In this document: in pieces, positions 23,290 to 35,800 of the stretch
How positions within the stretch are numbered: the first letter of the stretch is position 1
How the letters are laid out: every line of letters begins with the position of its first letter
DNA from: Reticulitermes speratus
Taxonomy: Eukaryota > Arthropoda > Insecta > Blattodea > Rhinotermitidae
Direction of reading: 5' to 3'
Assembly: GCA_021186555.1 (NCBI GenBank)
Contig: JAJKFL010000013.1
Span: forward strand, 16,671,243-16,735,242
DNA length: 64,000 bases
Program-made: the position numbers and the translations under genes
Notes under the pieces: generated by a model
Seen by the model: only the letters and a program-made list of their open reading frames with translations
Told to the model about the DNA's origin: nothing
Databases searched by the model: none

Positions 23290-24360
23290 ATGATAAACAC
23301 AAGTAACCATGAGAATTACATTATCACAATCTGTCACCAGATTTTCATGCAGTACTTTTCCCATTTTACACTTAATCAAATATGATCATTTTTTTTCTAA
23401 AAGTTTTTAGATTTTGTTTTGTCATCTTCTTACTATAGTTCTTACTATAGTTATATGGATGAAACATGTTGGAAGCCTTGGTTAAGATTTACAGCATTGT
23501 CTTGTGGAAATGTCTTGTCGCACATATGAAACATGGTCACTGTCATCTTTTGTGAAGTATCCTTGAGCATAATTGTGTGCTCTTGTTCATTTGTACCTAG
23601 TTATGTTGAGCCGTTGAGAGAGTCTGTCATTTCAGCTCCACTGTAAAGGTTTGTCATAGTGATCTCTTGTTCAGTTGTATTTAAATAAACATAGTTGGAC
23701 ATTGTGGGTATGTTGCTGATGTGATAATAGAACTTTGCATATCATTATTCACCTTCTGCCATGTTCACTGTGTTCTGATAGTCACAGACTAGTTAGTTTA
23801 AAGAACCCTTTATGAGCATTGTGTTTTGTGTAATGAGTGCAGAAAGGTAATTGAATTTTACTACATTGCGTGTTAGGGATGTCAGAATATTAAATTTGTC
23901 ATTTGTTCAGTTTGAAGAGGGAGTTTGTGCAGAATATTGATTTTATACTGTGAATAATTTACTGTACCACTGCAGGCAAAGAAGGTGGTGACAGCTTCCT
24001 GTTACTTGTACAGTGAACTACTCATGCGGTAATTAGGTATGAGATGTGCTGCTAGTCTCTTCCACACTGTATGTTTTAAGGGCGACTTACTTGGGATTTG
24101 TAAATTGAAGTGTATTAGGATTCAGGTATTATAATGGGTGAATGGCAGTCTTTCACACCAAGAGAGACAGAGGACAGACAGAGAGAGAGAGCTAAAAGGT
24201 TGCAGATGAGATCTGCTTAACATTAACTGTCATGTGTTGTAACACTGAGAGTCTGCGCTAGGTTGCATGTGAAATGAGAGTATTATAACAACCCAAAAAC
24301 ACAAGCTATAAGCATAATTGACAATTATGTGTGATAAATAAAAATGTGTGCTAAAATTTA
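23290..24360 (+). other. Probable Mlf 3' UTR
   Basis: AT-rich DNA directly after the Mlf stop codon, without repeats. AATAAA hexamers occur near 23685 and near 24340. Either could end the transcript; I cannot choose between them from sequence alone. Confidence 0.45.
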
Positions 24361-24538
24361 TATTGGAACTAAATGCAGTAGCAGTTTAAGTGGGACTGAG
24401 ACAGAGTTATGCAAGAGTGTAGGAGAGACTAGTACAAAATAGTTGGCACATACAGTACTAGAACATCTTTGATTGGTTCATCGAGTTGTGTGAAACTAAT
24501 TATTCAAATATAAGAATATATCAGTTAACATGCCTTAC

Positions 24539-24730
24539 TTAAGGAGATAAGGTGACTATATGTTTCAGCTCTTACAGCGTCATCGTCAGGCCGAACATAA
24601 GAGATTGCAGGAATATTCAGTTACAATGCCAAAACCTCAGGTGTGGTTGAATATTCCTTATAATATTTTGTGTTTGACTTAATGGTGGTTTTACAAGAGC
24701 TGAAACATACAGCCACCCCTTCTCCTAATT
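24539..24730. mobile_element. Small inverted-repeat element (MITE-like), about 190 bp
   Basis: The left end (about 24539-24573, with GACTATATGTTTCAGCTCTT) is inverted at the right end (about 24695-24729, AAGAGCTGAAACATACAGCC then TCTCCTAA). The arms are about 34 bases with few mismatches, and no coding sequence lies between. Left flank CTTAA and right flank CTAATTA do not give a clear target duplication, so the superfamily is unknown. Confidence 0.6.
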
Positions 24731-27700
24731 AGTGTTGTCTGAGATGCACTTGTGTGTGATGTAGTATACTTGACTGTGTACAAGTTTGGAAAATGACTGT
24801 TCACATTTATTTTTATGTATACATGGAAATTCCTGTTGGATAAGTGTTTATGGTAAAAGGTGAAATTCATATTCCATTAAATCATCATCTTTCTTTGTAT
24901 AGGGCCCTGTTAGCAAGTAACTGCATGTATTGTGTTTCAGTCCAATTTTTCTGTGAAAATTTGTGAGGCATATGAAGTTGTCATGAAAATTGGTAGTGTG
25001 TGTGTAAATGAGTTGTAAAGGTGCAGAGTTATTATCTTACAACTGTTGTGCAATTACTAACATTATATTCCAATTCTCAGTCATGCAAGTACAATTCCAG
25101 ACTGATGTACACTTCTCCAAAAGACCCTAATTTTAATTAAACTTATATATTTATTTTCATGTGTAATGATTGTAAAATCTGTATGACAGTTGCATAGAAA
25201 ATGTATTGTGTACAACTTTATTTACTTGCTAGACATTATAGTAGCGCCTGAATGACAAAGGGAAAGCTGTGTGACTGCTGTGCACTGAACAGCCAGAGTT
25301 GGCTGCACCACTTCCAAACTAACTATCTGGGTGCATCCAGGCCAGTACCCAATGGGTGCCAGGAGTAAAGTGGCCAGAACATGAAATTGGCCACTTCCTC
25401 ACGTCTTTGTGGCATGGTGTTTGCCCAGGGACAGTTTTGCCTTAATTATATGAAATGACCATTGAGCCAGTTACATTTTTCAGTTTCTTTTGTGTGAAAG
25501 CCATATACCTCATGCGTCTTGATTGATTGAATAATTGGGCCAGATTCAAAGAGTAAAGTTGAGGAGATAGTAGAGGATTGTGTAATCTCACCAAAATACT
25601 CAGTGACTGAAATGATATGTTTGTGCATGCACATGCTTGAAAATTGTGGCAGGAGAGGGGTTTTAAAAGCCTAGGAGGAGTGGATGTTGCAGGCATTAAT
25701 TATTTCAGAAATATAATTCTTTTTTCTCTGTCCCTTTGAGTGAAATATGTTTAAAGAGAAATGGAATATTAGGTCATTGCTGATCAGAATACTGGTGTGT
25801 TAAGTTTGTTGAGTATATTGTAGTGATTACAGTGCAGATGTTTTGATGGTTTGCACAAATGACTTAAATGTGGGGAAACAGTATCTACTATCTACATGAG
25901 ATGTAGACAGTTTTATCCAGAAATGTCTTCAATAAAAATTGTTGTCAGACACTTCTTTGGTCTTTGTAACAATATGGCCCTGCATAGAATTATAATTGTG
26001 GTTAGGTTTGATGCCTGCAAGTTTTGCCTTTACTTCTATCTCTTATTTGAATGTAGTATTAACACACACAACATTTATGTTCTGAAAATGTAATTTTTCT
26101 GGGGAAGTGATAATGTTCCATTAATGCTGTGCAGCGTCTCATATTGTGCAGAAATTTTAATCATACAATACAATGCAAGGCATGTTTATTAATACATCTG
26201 CTATGTATTTTGCTAACTGGGACATCCTGTGAAACAAGATTATCTTTTACATGCAAGTTCTCTTCCATTAATCCAAACTGGCTGTGATGTGACACTTGTG
26301 AAGCTAATTTCTTATTCCTCAATTTCCCTGTCATCTACAGTACAAGTCCTCTGGCTTTTGACAGCATTTACAAGGATGAAAGTGATTTTGCAGTAGTTAC
26401 AGCTAAGTACTGCTTCAAGCAGAGAAATGAGACAGGTTTTGAAGCACTTGGGGAGGCAGTGTGCCTCTCACTCTACTATTTAAGATGTAACATTGGTCTG
26501 GCTCTGTAAGTTGATGGAAGTACTGTGGCAAAAAAAGAAATCATTATGGTGTACTGATATAAAGATAAATATGGGATTTTGGTAGTAATTGCTGTTTTGA
26601 AAGAAATTAAGGCCTTTAAACAAGATTTGTGCTAATAATATATTGCAGAATACATTAGTATGTCCATTTGGCAGACTGCAAGACATTTGCATAAAGCAGA
26701 AGTAAAATATTTTAAAGGATTGTAACATTAATAAGAAGGATTATGATGGTAGATAAATGAAAGTGTAGCATTTATTAATGTATGAAGTGTCAGAAAAAAA
26801 TGGAAATTACTATTCCTCGTAAAAATGTAAACTGTTGAATGTAATGTATATTCTAGTTTTAAGAGGTATTTTTTCTTTCTTCCCTCATTGAACTTTCTCT
26901 TAGAGCAGGTTATACCTTAGGCAAGGGAAATTAATTTCATCTCTCCAGTAGGTGGTAAAGATACATTTTATAGTTGGCAGCAAACTTAATACAGTTTAAA
27001 GTGAAGCTTTTCCTTTTTTAACACACTGAAGTTGCACAGTATATGTAATAATCCAAAGTGTAATACTGATCAGCAGAATGTTGGCAGCATGTTTTTATTT
27101 TCAAGTGAAACCTAAGGTAAACACTGTATTATACATGTTTTAAATTACATCACATAAGTCAGAAGATATTGTCATTCTGTTTTAAAGGTTTTGTGGAATG
27201 TTTTCAGTTGTACTTGTCTGAAATGTTCCAAATTATGGTTGAGAAGACTAGGAATTATCATCCTTGTACCATTTCTTATAAAGTAAGCTGTTCTAGAAGT
27301 ATAGAGTAGTTCCTCATAGCCTGAAATATTAGCAGTGTTGAAGATTGTAGTCATTCTCATCCTGTGTTGTCTTGTAAACTTTATAGTTCATGTTACATTT
27401 AGCAATGGAATAACCAACCATCTTTCATGTATGTATTCATATTAGCAGTACAACTTCCATATCGTCTTGGGAGCTCAGTGATTAGTTATAGGATATCATT
27501 ATTATAGTAATAATGAAGATATGGCCAACTCATATAATGGATCTATCTTCATGGTAGGTTTGGAAGTTGGTTTCTGGTTTGTGCCAGTACATTTTAATTC
27601 TTATTTATGTGTACTGCCAGTGTGTTGTGTTATATAATTGTGCTTTCAGTTGTGAAGGTTGGGTATATTAAAATACTTTAAAAATAAATCTGTGTCAGAT

Positions 27701-28880
27701 ACAAGTTTATGTCACACTTATTAATCCTATTGTAATTTAAATACACAGCATTTTATGTGGTAATCATTACAGATATTCAGTATGTTTAAGATTCTTTGAG
27801 TAGGGGTTGGCATAGAAGGTATATGGGAGGGGAGGGAATAGTCATTCACTTGTGGCTGAAATGGATCCAAGACCCAGATTCAGTGGCTGAGGTTGTGCTT
27901 AGTTGATCATTCTCATTGTAAGACTTGCATCTGCAAAAATGAAAGATGTGCAGTTAGTAAATTTATTGGAAACACTGCTGCATGACCTCATATCAAGAGC
28001 CTATATTTTTTTATGTACTGCATATCGACCATATTTGTGAACATTCTTAAAATGCTTGTAATCTTTTGCACACTTATTTTATGGCCTTCTCATTTATTCT
28101 GGTTTTAATGAAGTCTTCTGCACCAGGAGACATTAAAGGATAGATTCTTCAAAGTCAGAAAAGGAAACACTGGGTATATGGCTGTTAAGGGTTTTGTGGC
28201 CCTGAAATGATTGCTTCCCTGTCCCCTACCACAGTCGGTCTCTTGTCATATTACGTACGGCCACAAAGGGCACAGGAATTTGGCAGAATCTGTGGTATGA
28301 CCTGAATTGCAGGAAAACAACACGATCAGAACATCAGCAATCTGCACGATAAGATGTTGAAATGGGTCACAAAGTATAATGTAGATGTAGTGCCAACACA
28401 AGTCACATTAGACATGAGTGACATTTAACCAGCATACATTTCTTTGGAAAAGGAATTTACATTCATAACCTTTATTGTGTGGGAATAGAGGAATTTACAC
28501 CCCTTGGTATGACGGGGCTTCCAGCTGGATTGTAACTTGGGGGCAGGTGAGGGGTTAATGATAGGCTTATTGAAAAACCTGCAGCACATTACTAGCTAAA
28601 CTGTGTGCATGTGCCATTGTAATAGTGCAATGCACAGCCAATATGCGTAGGAATCAGGATTAACAGGTAAAGAGGGGAGGGTGGAATTTCTTGTTGAAGG
28701 TATATAATGCCAAGAGGTTGCTGTAATATTCTGAATGTGTGCGCCTGAATTGCAGTCACCAATGGCAAGAGAAGTAGCAAAGTGTAACTTTTAACTTAGT
28801 TTTGGTGTGAGTACAGGAGGTTGGATGAGGTGAGGGTGACTTGTTTTGGAAAATTTCATCCCCTCCTCCCCACCTCTTTT
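24731..28880. other. AT-rich intergenic DNA, no feature recognised
   Basis: About 4 kb without a convincing exon, RNA gene or repeat. The open frames at 25442-25696 and 25896-26093 have no known motif and lack codon-like composition. Part could be a distal Mlf 3' UTR. Confidence 0.4.
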
Positions 28881-28884
28881 TTCT

Positions 28885-28985
28885 CTCTCTCTCCCTCAGT
28901 GGGTCTCTCACTAAAAGGAGATAACACAGAGGAAGGGTATTTGTGAACAGGATACTGAGCATATTTGGACCTAAGAGAGGTGAAG
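28885..28985 (+). mobile_element. Internal scrap of dispersed LINE family
   Basis: A stretch from GGTCTCTCACTAAAAGGAG through GGGTATTTGTGAACAGGATA to ATATTTGGACCTAAGAGAGG parallels the [24 protein letters not shown]-coding segment at 16805-16890. It has small deletions and carries neither tail nor catalytic part. Confidence 0.5.
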
Positions 28986-29450
28986 GGTGTTGGTACAAAA
29001 GGATCAGATTAACATGCAACATGGGAGGGTAAACTTTGTGATAACAGTGTTTATAATCAGAAATGTGTGATATCTGAGTAGGGAAACATAACCTGAGGCC
29101 ATACAGCTTGTACTTGATTACATTTGTATAATGCAAGGGTGTGATGAGGGTACTATCAAACAGTTGGGAATGAAAATTTATATGAAAGTAGTAATCAGTT
29201 TGAAGTAAGTAAACTTTGAAAGTAATCTTCAAAGAGCACCTTGCTTCAGCAATGTGGCACAAATCTACATGGGACTGGTGGTGGGATTTCACATACTGTT
29301 GATGTTAATTTATTGGGTGAAAACATAGATACCATTAAGAGAAAAACTTAAGATGGTGGTAGGGAGGTTAAGCCACAAGTGCAGAGAAAACTTGTATTTG
29401 CAATGCACATTTCAGCAATTACTTCTCAGAGAAGTGGGAGAGATTGGGGA

Positions 29451-30545
29451 ATAGTTGCTACTATGCAGAAACTATTATTACATTCCTTAAATAGTTGTCA
29501 CTGATCAGAAACTGTTACATTCTCCAAATGGTCTCTACTGTTCAGAAACTGCTGGCTTCCTTAAATAGTTTCTGCTGTTCATGTGCTGTTGCTCTGTAAA
29601 TAGTTGGTACTGTTTGGAAACTGTTGTACCAAAATAATTACTGCCATTCAGAAGCTGTCCTGTTCTGTACTTAAGCTTCTCCTGTCCAGAACCCTGTTCC
29701 CTAAATATCTGCTGCTGTTCAAAAACTGTTAACTACATGGAGCAGAGTCCTTCTTAAGAAGTTACTAGTTCCTCAGCTAGTTGAAAAATTCCCCACCCTT
29801 TTATTATGATCCAATTTAATAATCATTTATTCCTGGGTCTTCCAAGTGGTCTCTTCCCCTCACATTTCTCCACCGAAAACCCTGTATGCACATCTCACCC
29901 ATACATGTCACATGCCCCTCCTATCTCATTCTTCTTGATTTGATCACCTGAATAATAATTGGTGAGGAGTACAGAACATGCTCATTATTAAGCAGTCACT
30001 TCCAATGCCCTATTTCCTCATTCTTCTTAGGCCCAAGTATCTTCCTCAGCACCCTATTCTCAAACACCTTCAGTCTGTGTTCCTCCCTCAATGTGAGAGA
30101 CCAAGTTTCACATCCATATAAAACAACAGGCAGAATTATAGTTCTGTATATTTTAATCTCTGTATTTTTGCATAGCAAACTTGGACAAAAGATACTGAAT
30201 GGTACCAGGCATTCCCCGAGTTCAGTCTGCTCTTATTTCTTCATGAATTCAATTTTGATTTCTCAGGGTTGTTCTCAGGTATTTGAACTTAACCACACTT
30301 TCAAAGGATGTTATTTGTGTTGTGATTTTGTCTTGCATTCTTTTGCAAGGTGCAGAAACTCTCATGTTCTGTCAGTAATTGATACTATTCAGAAACTGTT
30401 GTTTCCTAAGTAGTTGCTACCGTTAGAAATTGTAGTGTTCCTTAAATAGTTCATGCTGTTCAGAAACTTGTTTTCTGTAAACAGCTGGTACTGTCTAGCA
30501 AGTGGTGTATTCCCTAAGTTTGTACTGTTCAGAAATGTTTGTGGT
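29451..30545. repeat. ~36-bp tandem repeat array split by a LINE insertion
   Basis: About 8 degenerate units at 29451-29730 and about 5 at 30351-30545. The idealised unit reads ATAGTTGCTACTGTTCAGAA then ACTGTTG and a CCTTAA end; lengths vary from 30 to 43 bases. The 620 bases between the two blocks are a minus-strand LINE fragment, so one older array was interrupted. Confidence 0.8.
29731..30350 (-). mobile_element. Dispersed LINE family, 5'-truncated minus copy inside tandem array
   Basis: The 3' end abuts array DNA at 29731 (complement of CATGGAGCAGAGTCC). Going in reverse it keeps the GRPxGR-type region in broken form, then an open frame at 30178-29996 with [20 protein letters not shown] and [20 protein letters not shown]. 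The 5' break is at about 30350. No full reading frame remains. Confidence 0.85.
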
Positions 30546-30623
30546 CATTGAAACACCTTGGAAGGTCAAAAGTGGAATGTAAGTTTTCAAGGTCTTTATT
30601 GCAATTGTTGCACAAATAATAGT

Positions 30624-30791
30624 ATTCTGGGCCTTTACACAATGTAGTGTAAGTTTGTTTTGGAGAAATCTGGTGCCTTCATCTTCAGCGTTAGTGAACA
30701 TGGGTTAGGTGATTGCTGAAGCATGAAGATGGATATGGCAGGTTCTTCCACATTAGAATGAACTTACACCAGACAGTATAAAACCCCAGAA
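30624..30791. repeat. Foldback repeat, family X (copy 2)
   Basis: The left arm (from TATTCTGGGCCTTTACAC to GCCTTCATCTTCAGC) is an imperfect reverse complement of the right arm (GCTGAAGCATGAAGATGG to AAAACCCCAGAA). Arms are about 65-75 bases with gaps. The TTCTGGG outer end and the GAAGATGG inner core match copy 37951-38115. Confidence 0.6.
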
Positions 30792-30959
30792 GTGCCCTGT
30801 GTGCCAAGTTACAATGATGGGAATGTTTGTCTGTATGGTATGTTTATGACTTCATGGTTAAAGAGCACTTTGTCTTAAAGTAGGGGGAGCCTCTGTGAAA
30901 CTCCTGAATTTACTTTTCATTATCCCAGGCAGACTTAAACCTCAATGACTACATATGTA

Positions 30960-32800
30960 CTGACAGTGTTCAAAAGTACAGTTTACAATAAAACAGTAAT
31001 TGTTAACTTATCATTTTATTATAATTAATATGTTACATAGCATTACAGAACTCATATAATAAATGAAAATTATACATTAAAATATTTGAGATTATACTGT
31101 TCCATACTAGAAAGTCAAAATTCCACTTTATACAACTTGGAATGGAAATACAACTGATCCAGTGATTTGTCCCTAATATAATTAATTAAAACATGATTAT
31201 GTTCAATGTAAAATATAAATATATCTAAATTAAACTTAACTAAAATGAAAAGGTTGACATGAGAAGCAGTGGGTGTGTGTGTATCTGCGTGTACATGAGT
31301 AATCTTTGTTAGTATTTCTTTACAACCATTCACACTCCTTATCAATTGACGTTTCAGAGCTACAACATTTGCCCCAAAAAACCTCTTATCTCCAGGGAAA
31401 CACATCCTTTCTGTTATAAAAATCAAGCAATAAGCATTAAAGGTTAGAATAAATTATTATAAACCACAAACACTTAAAATACATCGTAATTCTCATACTG
31501 TACATGCAGACAGTGAAACAATAACTGTTTTATTATGCACCTTTTAAACAGCCTTTGAAAGTTTTCAATCTTAACAATTACAATCAAATATTCCACTCAC
31601 ATCTGCAGAGATGTCGCATCATAAAAGCTTAATGTCTGGCAATTCTGCTGAATCAAAACAAAAGACTACAGAAGTAATAGATTTGGCACATGCAGCTATG
31701 TCACTACATTATACATGTGCCTGATAAACTCTGAAGGAGATTTCTGATCATGTTTCTGTAAATTACAGATTTAAGTAGTCTTCATGAACCTAAATTACTG
31801 GAATAAATTTATCATCAAAATATTTATTGTGTAAAAGACTGCGGTTTCAAGCAACAGGGCATTTTTATAAAATACATGTAATTTTAAAATGAGAGGGCAC
31901 TAGACTTTTTTAACATTATTCTGTTACAGTAAGCAGTAGTAATGGGTTCCTAAAACAGAACAAAAGGAAGAAATAACTGTGGAAGGTTTATGATGTTAGC
32001 AACTCTTAAAAGTGCACACAATGTCACCATCACACACTAATGATGAACAATGCAAGCAAATTTGTTTAGTTTAGTTTAGTTCAGTTCTGATGGTCACTGG
32101 TATACACTACACTGAATCAAATGATGTGAATTATACCCAACATTTCACGAATAAAAACTCATAACATAGTAAAAATTAATTTCTGAATATGTGACAGTGT
32201 CGGACTTTACAGGTTGGAATTTGTGTACACAATAAATCAAGGTCATATGACACCTTTCCCTTTTGTATGCATTTGGTCAGCTTCTCTTCCATGAAGCACA
32301 AATTCCAGTAATGTGCAATATTGCAAAAGCCACTCATAGCATAAATAAAATCAGCAACAATAAATCTAAATTGCCTGTAGTGATTTTATATTCAGTACTT
32401 AGTTAAAGCAATTTCATCATCTCCAGTTTATACTGAATATTTTACATTATTATTCTTCTACACAGCTGAATTATGACAGGGTAAAATGTTCAAATCGGTG
32501 CTTTTTCCAGTGCATATCAACCCAATCTTACACATACTAGTAGTACAGGTTAGTCTATATGGAAGGCAGTAAGCCTTTTGAAGGCTGTTTAAAGTGAATC
32601 AATTGGAAACGATATTAAGAAAAAAAACCAACGGACTGACATAAAACATAAATCTTGTCTGGCAATTATAAAACTACAGAACATAATACACCGAACATAA
32701 AAGCAGCAACAACCCAACACAAAATTATATACTCCCACAAGGTCATGTTTCCCTGGCAACATGGCACCGGTACCGTGGCTTGGCACCGGTGCAGCTCCAC
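30960..32800 (-). other. Probable 3' UTR of the NAT-like gene
   Basis: AT-rich DNA downstream of the minus-strand stop at 32801. Minus-strand AATAAA signals occur near 31826, 31528 and 31016, so a UTR of 1 to 1.8 kb is possible. No repeat family of this window was seen in it. Confidence 0.4.
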
Positions 32801-35800
32801 CTAGTTATCGCATGCAACATTATTAATATCCTTGTTTATTCCCAGCAACTGTATTCGGAAACTGTCATCTGTAAGAAGTGTGGCTAGACTGGTCAGTATT
32901 GCTTCTAGCTGCCCTGCTTGTAATCCCAACTGCTGGCCGCAGAGACTAACTGCAGCATCAATCCTTGCATCATTGGAAGACTTATGCTTCATATCAAGGT
33001 ACCTGTTGAAATCCACTTTTATTCGTTTTGTATTGCCACCTGCTTGATGGAAGGCCGTGAAACTAAATGAACCATTGTCCACTGTCTCTCTGGCATTATC
33101 AGTTATCTTAAAATAGATTCCTGCCACCAGATGTCCCTTTGTGTCCCTTGACAGTAAACTTCGGAAGTTGTATACAAGGTTTCGACGTTCAGTAACAGTT
33201 ACTGGACACAGAAAGGGACGACCCACATACACAACAGCGAGGGAGATGGACTCTAGTCCATTGCGAGTTTCACGGTCACGCCATATGATGTATTTACTAT
33301 CTGATGACAGAGCGTACTGGTATTCCTTGCGACAGTGTGGTTCATCTGACTGCATAAACCAACCTGAGAACAAATGAATATCTGATGTCAAATACCAATA
33401 TTTAAATATCAAACTGGCAGAGAGTACACCACTATTAGATTTGCATGATTTCAGAATTATAATGGAAGACACAAACACATACTGAAGTTATACGGGCTAT
33501 ATAATGTGTACAACTCAAGAACTTGAGACCTAACTGTATCTGAAAAGCATTACTACTTCATAATGAAACTCAGTTATGATCCTTCTGCCCTCCCAACACT
33601 TCATACTTTATTCCCTTGTTCCTCTCTTGTTCGTTCTTCAGCCTCTTTACATTACTCCTACAGTTCCCCAACTTTTTTGCAAATGAGCATCTTCTTTTAA
33701 GTTCAAGTGGTGAAACCAAGGAGAATCATATGGACAGTGCATGTTGCACATGTTGGGAGAGAAGAGAAATGCACGTGAGTTTTGGTGGGGAAACTAAAGG
33801 AAGAAGCCTACTTGCAAGACATAGGCATAGACAGGAGGATGATATTAAAACTACAGAAATAGGATGGAAGGGTGACTGGACTGACCTGGCTCCAGATAAG
33901 GGAAAGTGGTGGGCTTTTGTGAACATGGTAATGAACAGTCAGGTTCCATAAATGCAGGAAATTTCTTTTCTAGCTGTTTCACAGATACATATAGTGATCA
34001 CAATCAGAAAATGATAGTCACCTTAGGTACATATAATATGTACCTGCATTGGTCATATTCATGTCTCTGGTTTAAGCAAAATTATTAATTCCATGTCTAT
34101 TCAAATTAACAACAGTAAACTGAAACTGCAGAGATCTCTCACCAGTATGAGGGTAGAGGCTGTCACTCATGACAGTTATAGCTCTCGCTACATGATAACC
34201 AGGGTCTAGCAGTAATGTCCCTGGTCTTCCTGCCACCTCCACACGCAGTGCTACCAACACATGCTCTTTCTCTACAGATGTCCTGCACGGTTCTTCTCTG
34301 ACATAACCATCCACATCTTCTATTGACTGCAAGCAAAAACCAGTAAATATGCAAAATTTGTATCTTGTATTTTATATACAGAGTACCTATAATTATATCC
34401 CTGAATATGGGAAAATAAGAGCTCCACTCGCTTAAAGGACTTTGTTCACATGGTCTTCCTTTCACAGACACTAGAATGTGAGATGGGCACTCAAGACAGG
34501 TTGCGTCATACACAGCAGATGGGTAGCGCATCTGAGAAATACAGTCCATTGAACATGGAGTAATTATTTGCAAACTGTTTTGCAAAGTATGCACCATGGT
34601 TAAAAGTCACTGAAAGAAGTATCTAAAGTAAACATATACATATCAAAATCATACCTGGTAAAAATAAATCACTGGACCCTACAAAATAAAAGTTAATGGT
34701 TCATGGGACAATTTGTCTAAAGGAAATTCACAATGTGGCTTACCAACTTATGGAAGACAACGGACTTAATACAAATTGAATTATTTCTTGTGCATTTAAG
34801 TTTAAGAATACATACAAAATACCACATAAGTTATAGTGTAGCTGCACATGTACATACTTCTTCACACGAGGCCAAATACAGTCGAGTGGTAAGCCCAGGG
34901 AACTTGGTTTCAAGGTTGGATAGTCGCCGCAGTAATTCAAGTGCTAACCCAACACAGGTGTAATGTTCAGGTGTGATTGGTGGAAAGTAACTGCGGTAAA
35001 AATGAGCCAAGTTTGAATCCCTACTTGCACGGAACTCTTCAAAGAACCTACAAACAATACACAACAAATGATAGTCATCACTTTGTACATAGCAAACACA
35101 AAACTGAAATTTAAATTTGTATTAAAATACTGCTAACAAAATGCCAATCAAAGAACATGATGCCAACTACTGAGACATATTTTAAAGCACCGAGTTACAG
35201 CTATTCTACTGTACGATTGATAAGAGTAAATATACATTTAATAATGTTCTCTTTGAAATATTTTACTAAACATTTGCCTTATCTTGTTTCAGTCGAATGT
35301 TTTGAGCATGCTGAAATTATAACCTTAAATGTAAAATAAATACACTGCCCTTTCATGTACACGGGTCACTCAATACATTTTGAAGCATATGGTCTAAGAC
35401 ACTAAAGTGCTTTGCTGTTCCAATCTGTCTGCACATGACAACTCCAATCTAAATGAACAGACTGTGATGAAAACTGTAACACATTCAGAACTATTAATAA
35501 ACTGCACACATTGAACTTGGTTATTTCAAATATAGTAGGTCAAAAAATGTGTCAGACATATATGTTCAATGTTTCAGTTCACAGTGACACATGCAAGATG
35601 AACTAAAATCACTCTAAGCAGAAGTACACAAATTAAATGGGTCCAGGCTTTGCAATGACCACACCCAAACCAGTGGTGGTCTTTCCAATAATGGTACAGT
35701 CTAATCAGACTAGAATACACCCACATACTTAGCATATGCAGAAAATAATCAGACTGATAGTGTCATAAAATTTACTACCCAGGTAATTCCTACAACAGAA

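Noticed and set aside
28756-29292. 178-codon minus-strand open frame
   Set aside because: Long but without motif, compositionally odd (rich in His, Ser, Tyr and Leu), and it overlaps a plus-strand LINE scrap; no start or splice support.
32832-33377. Plus-strand frames at 32832-33047 and 33141-33377
   Set aside because: Antisense shadows of the last exon of the NAT-like gene.
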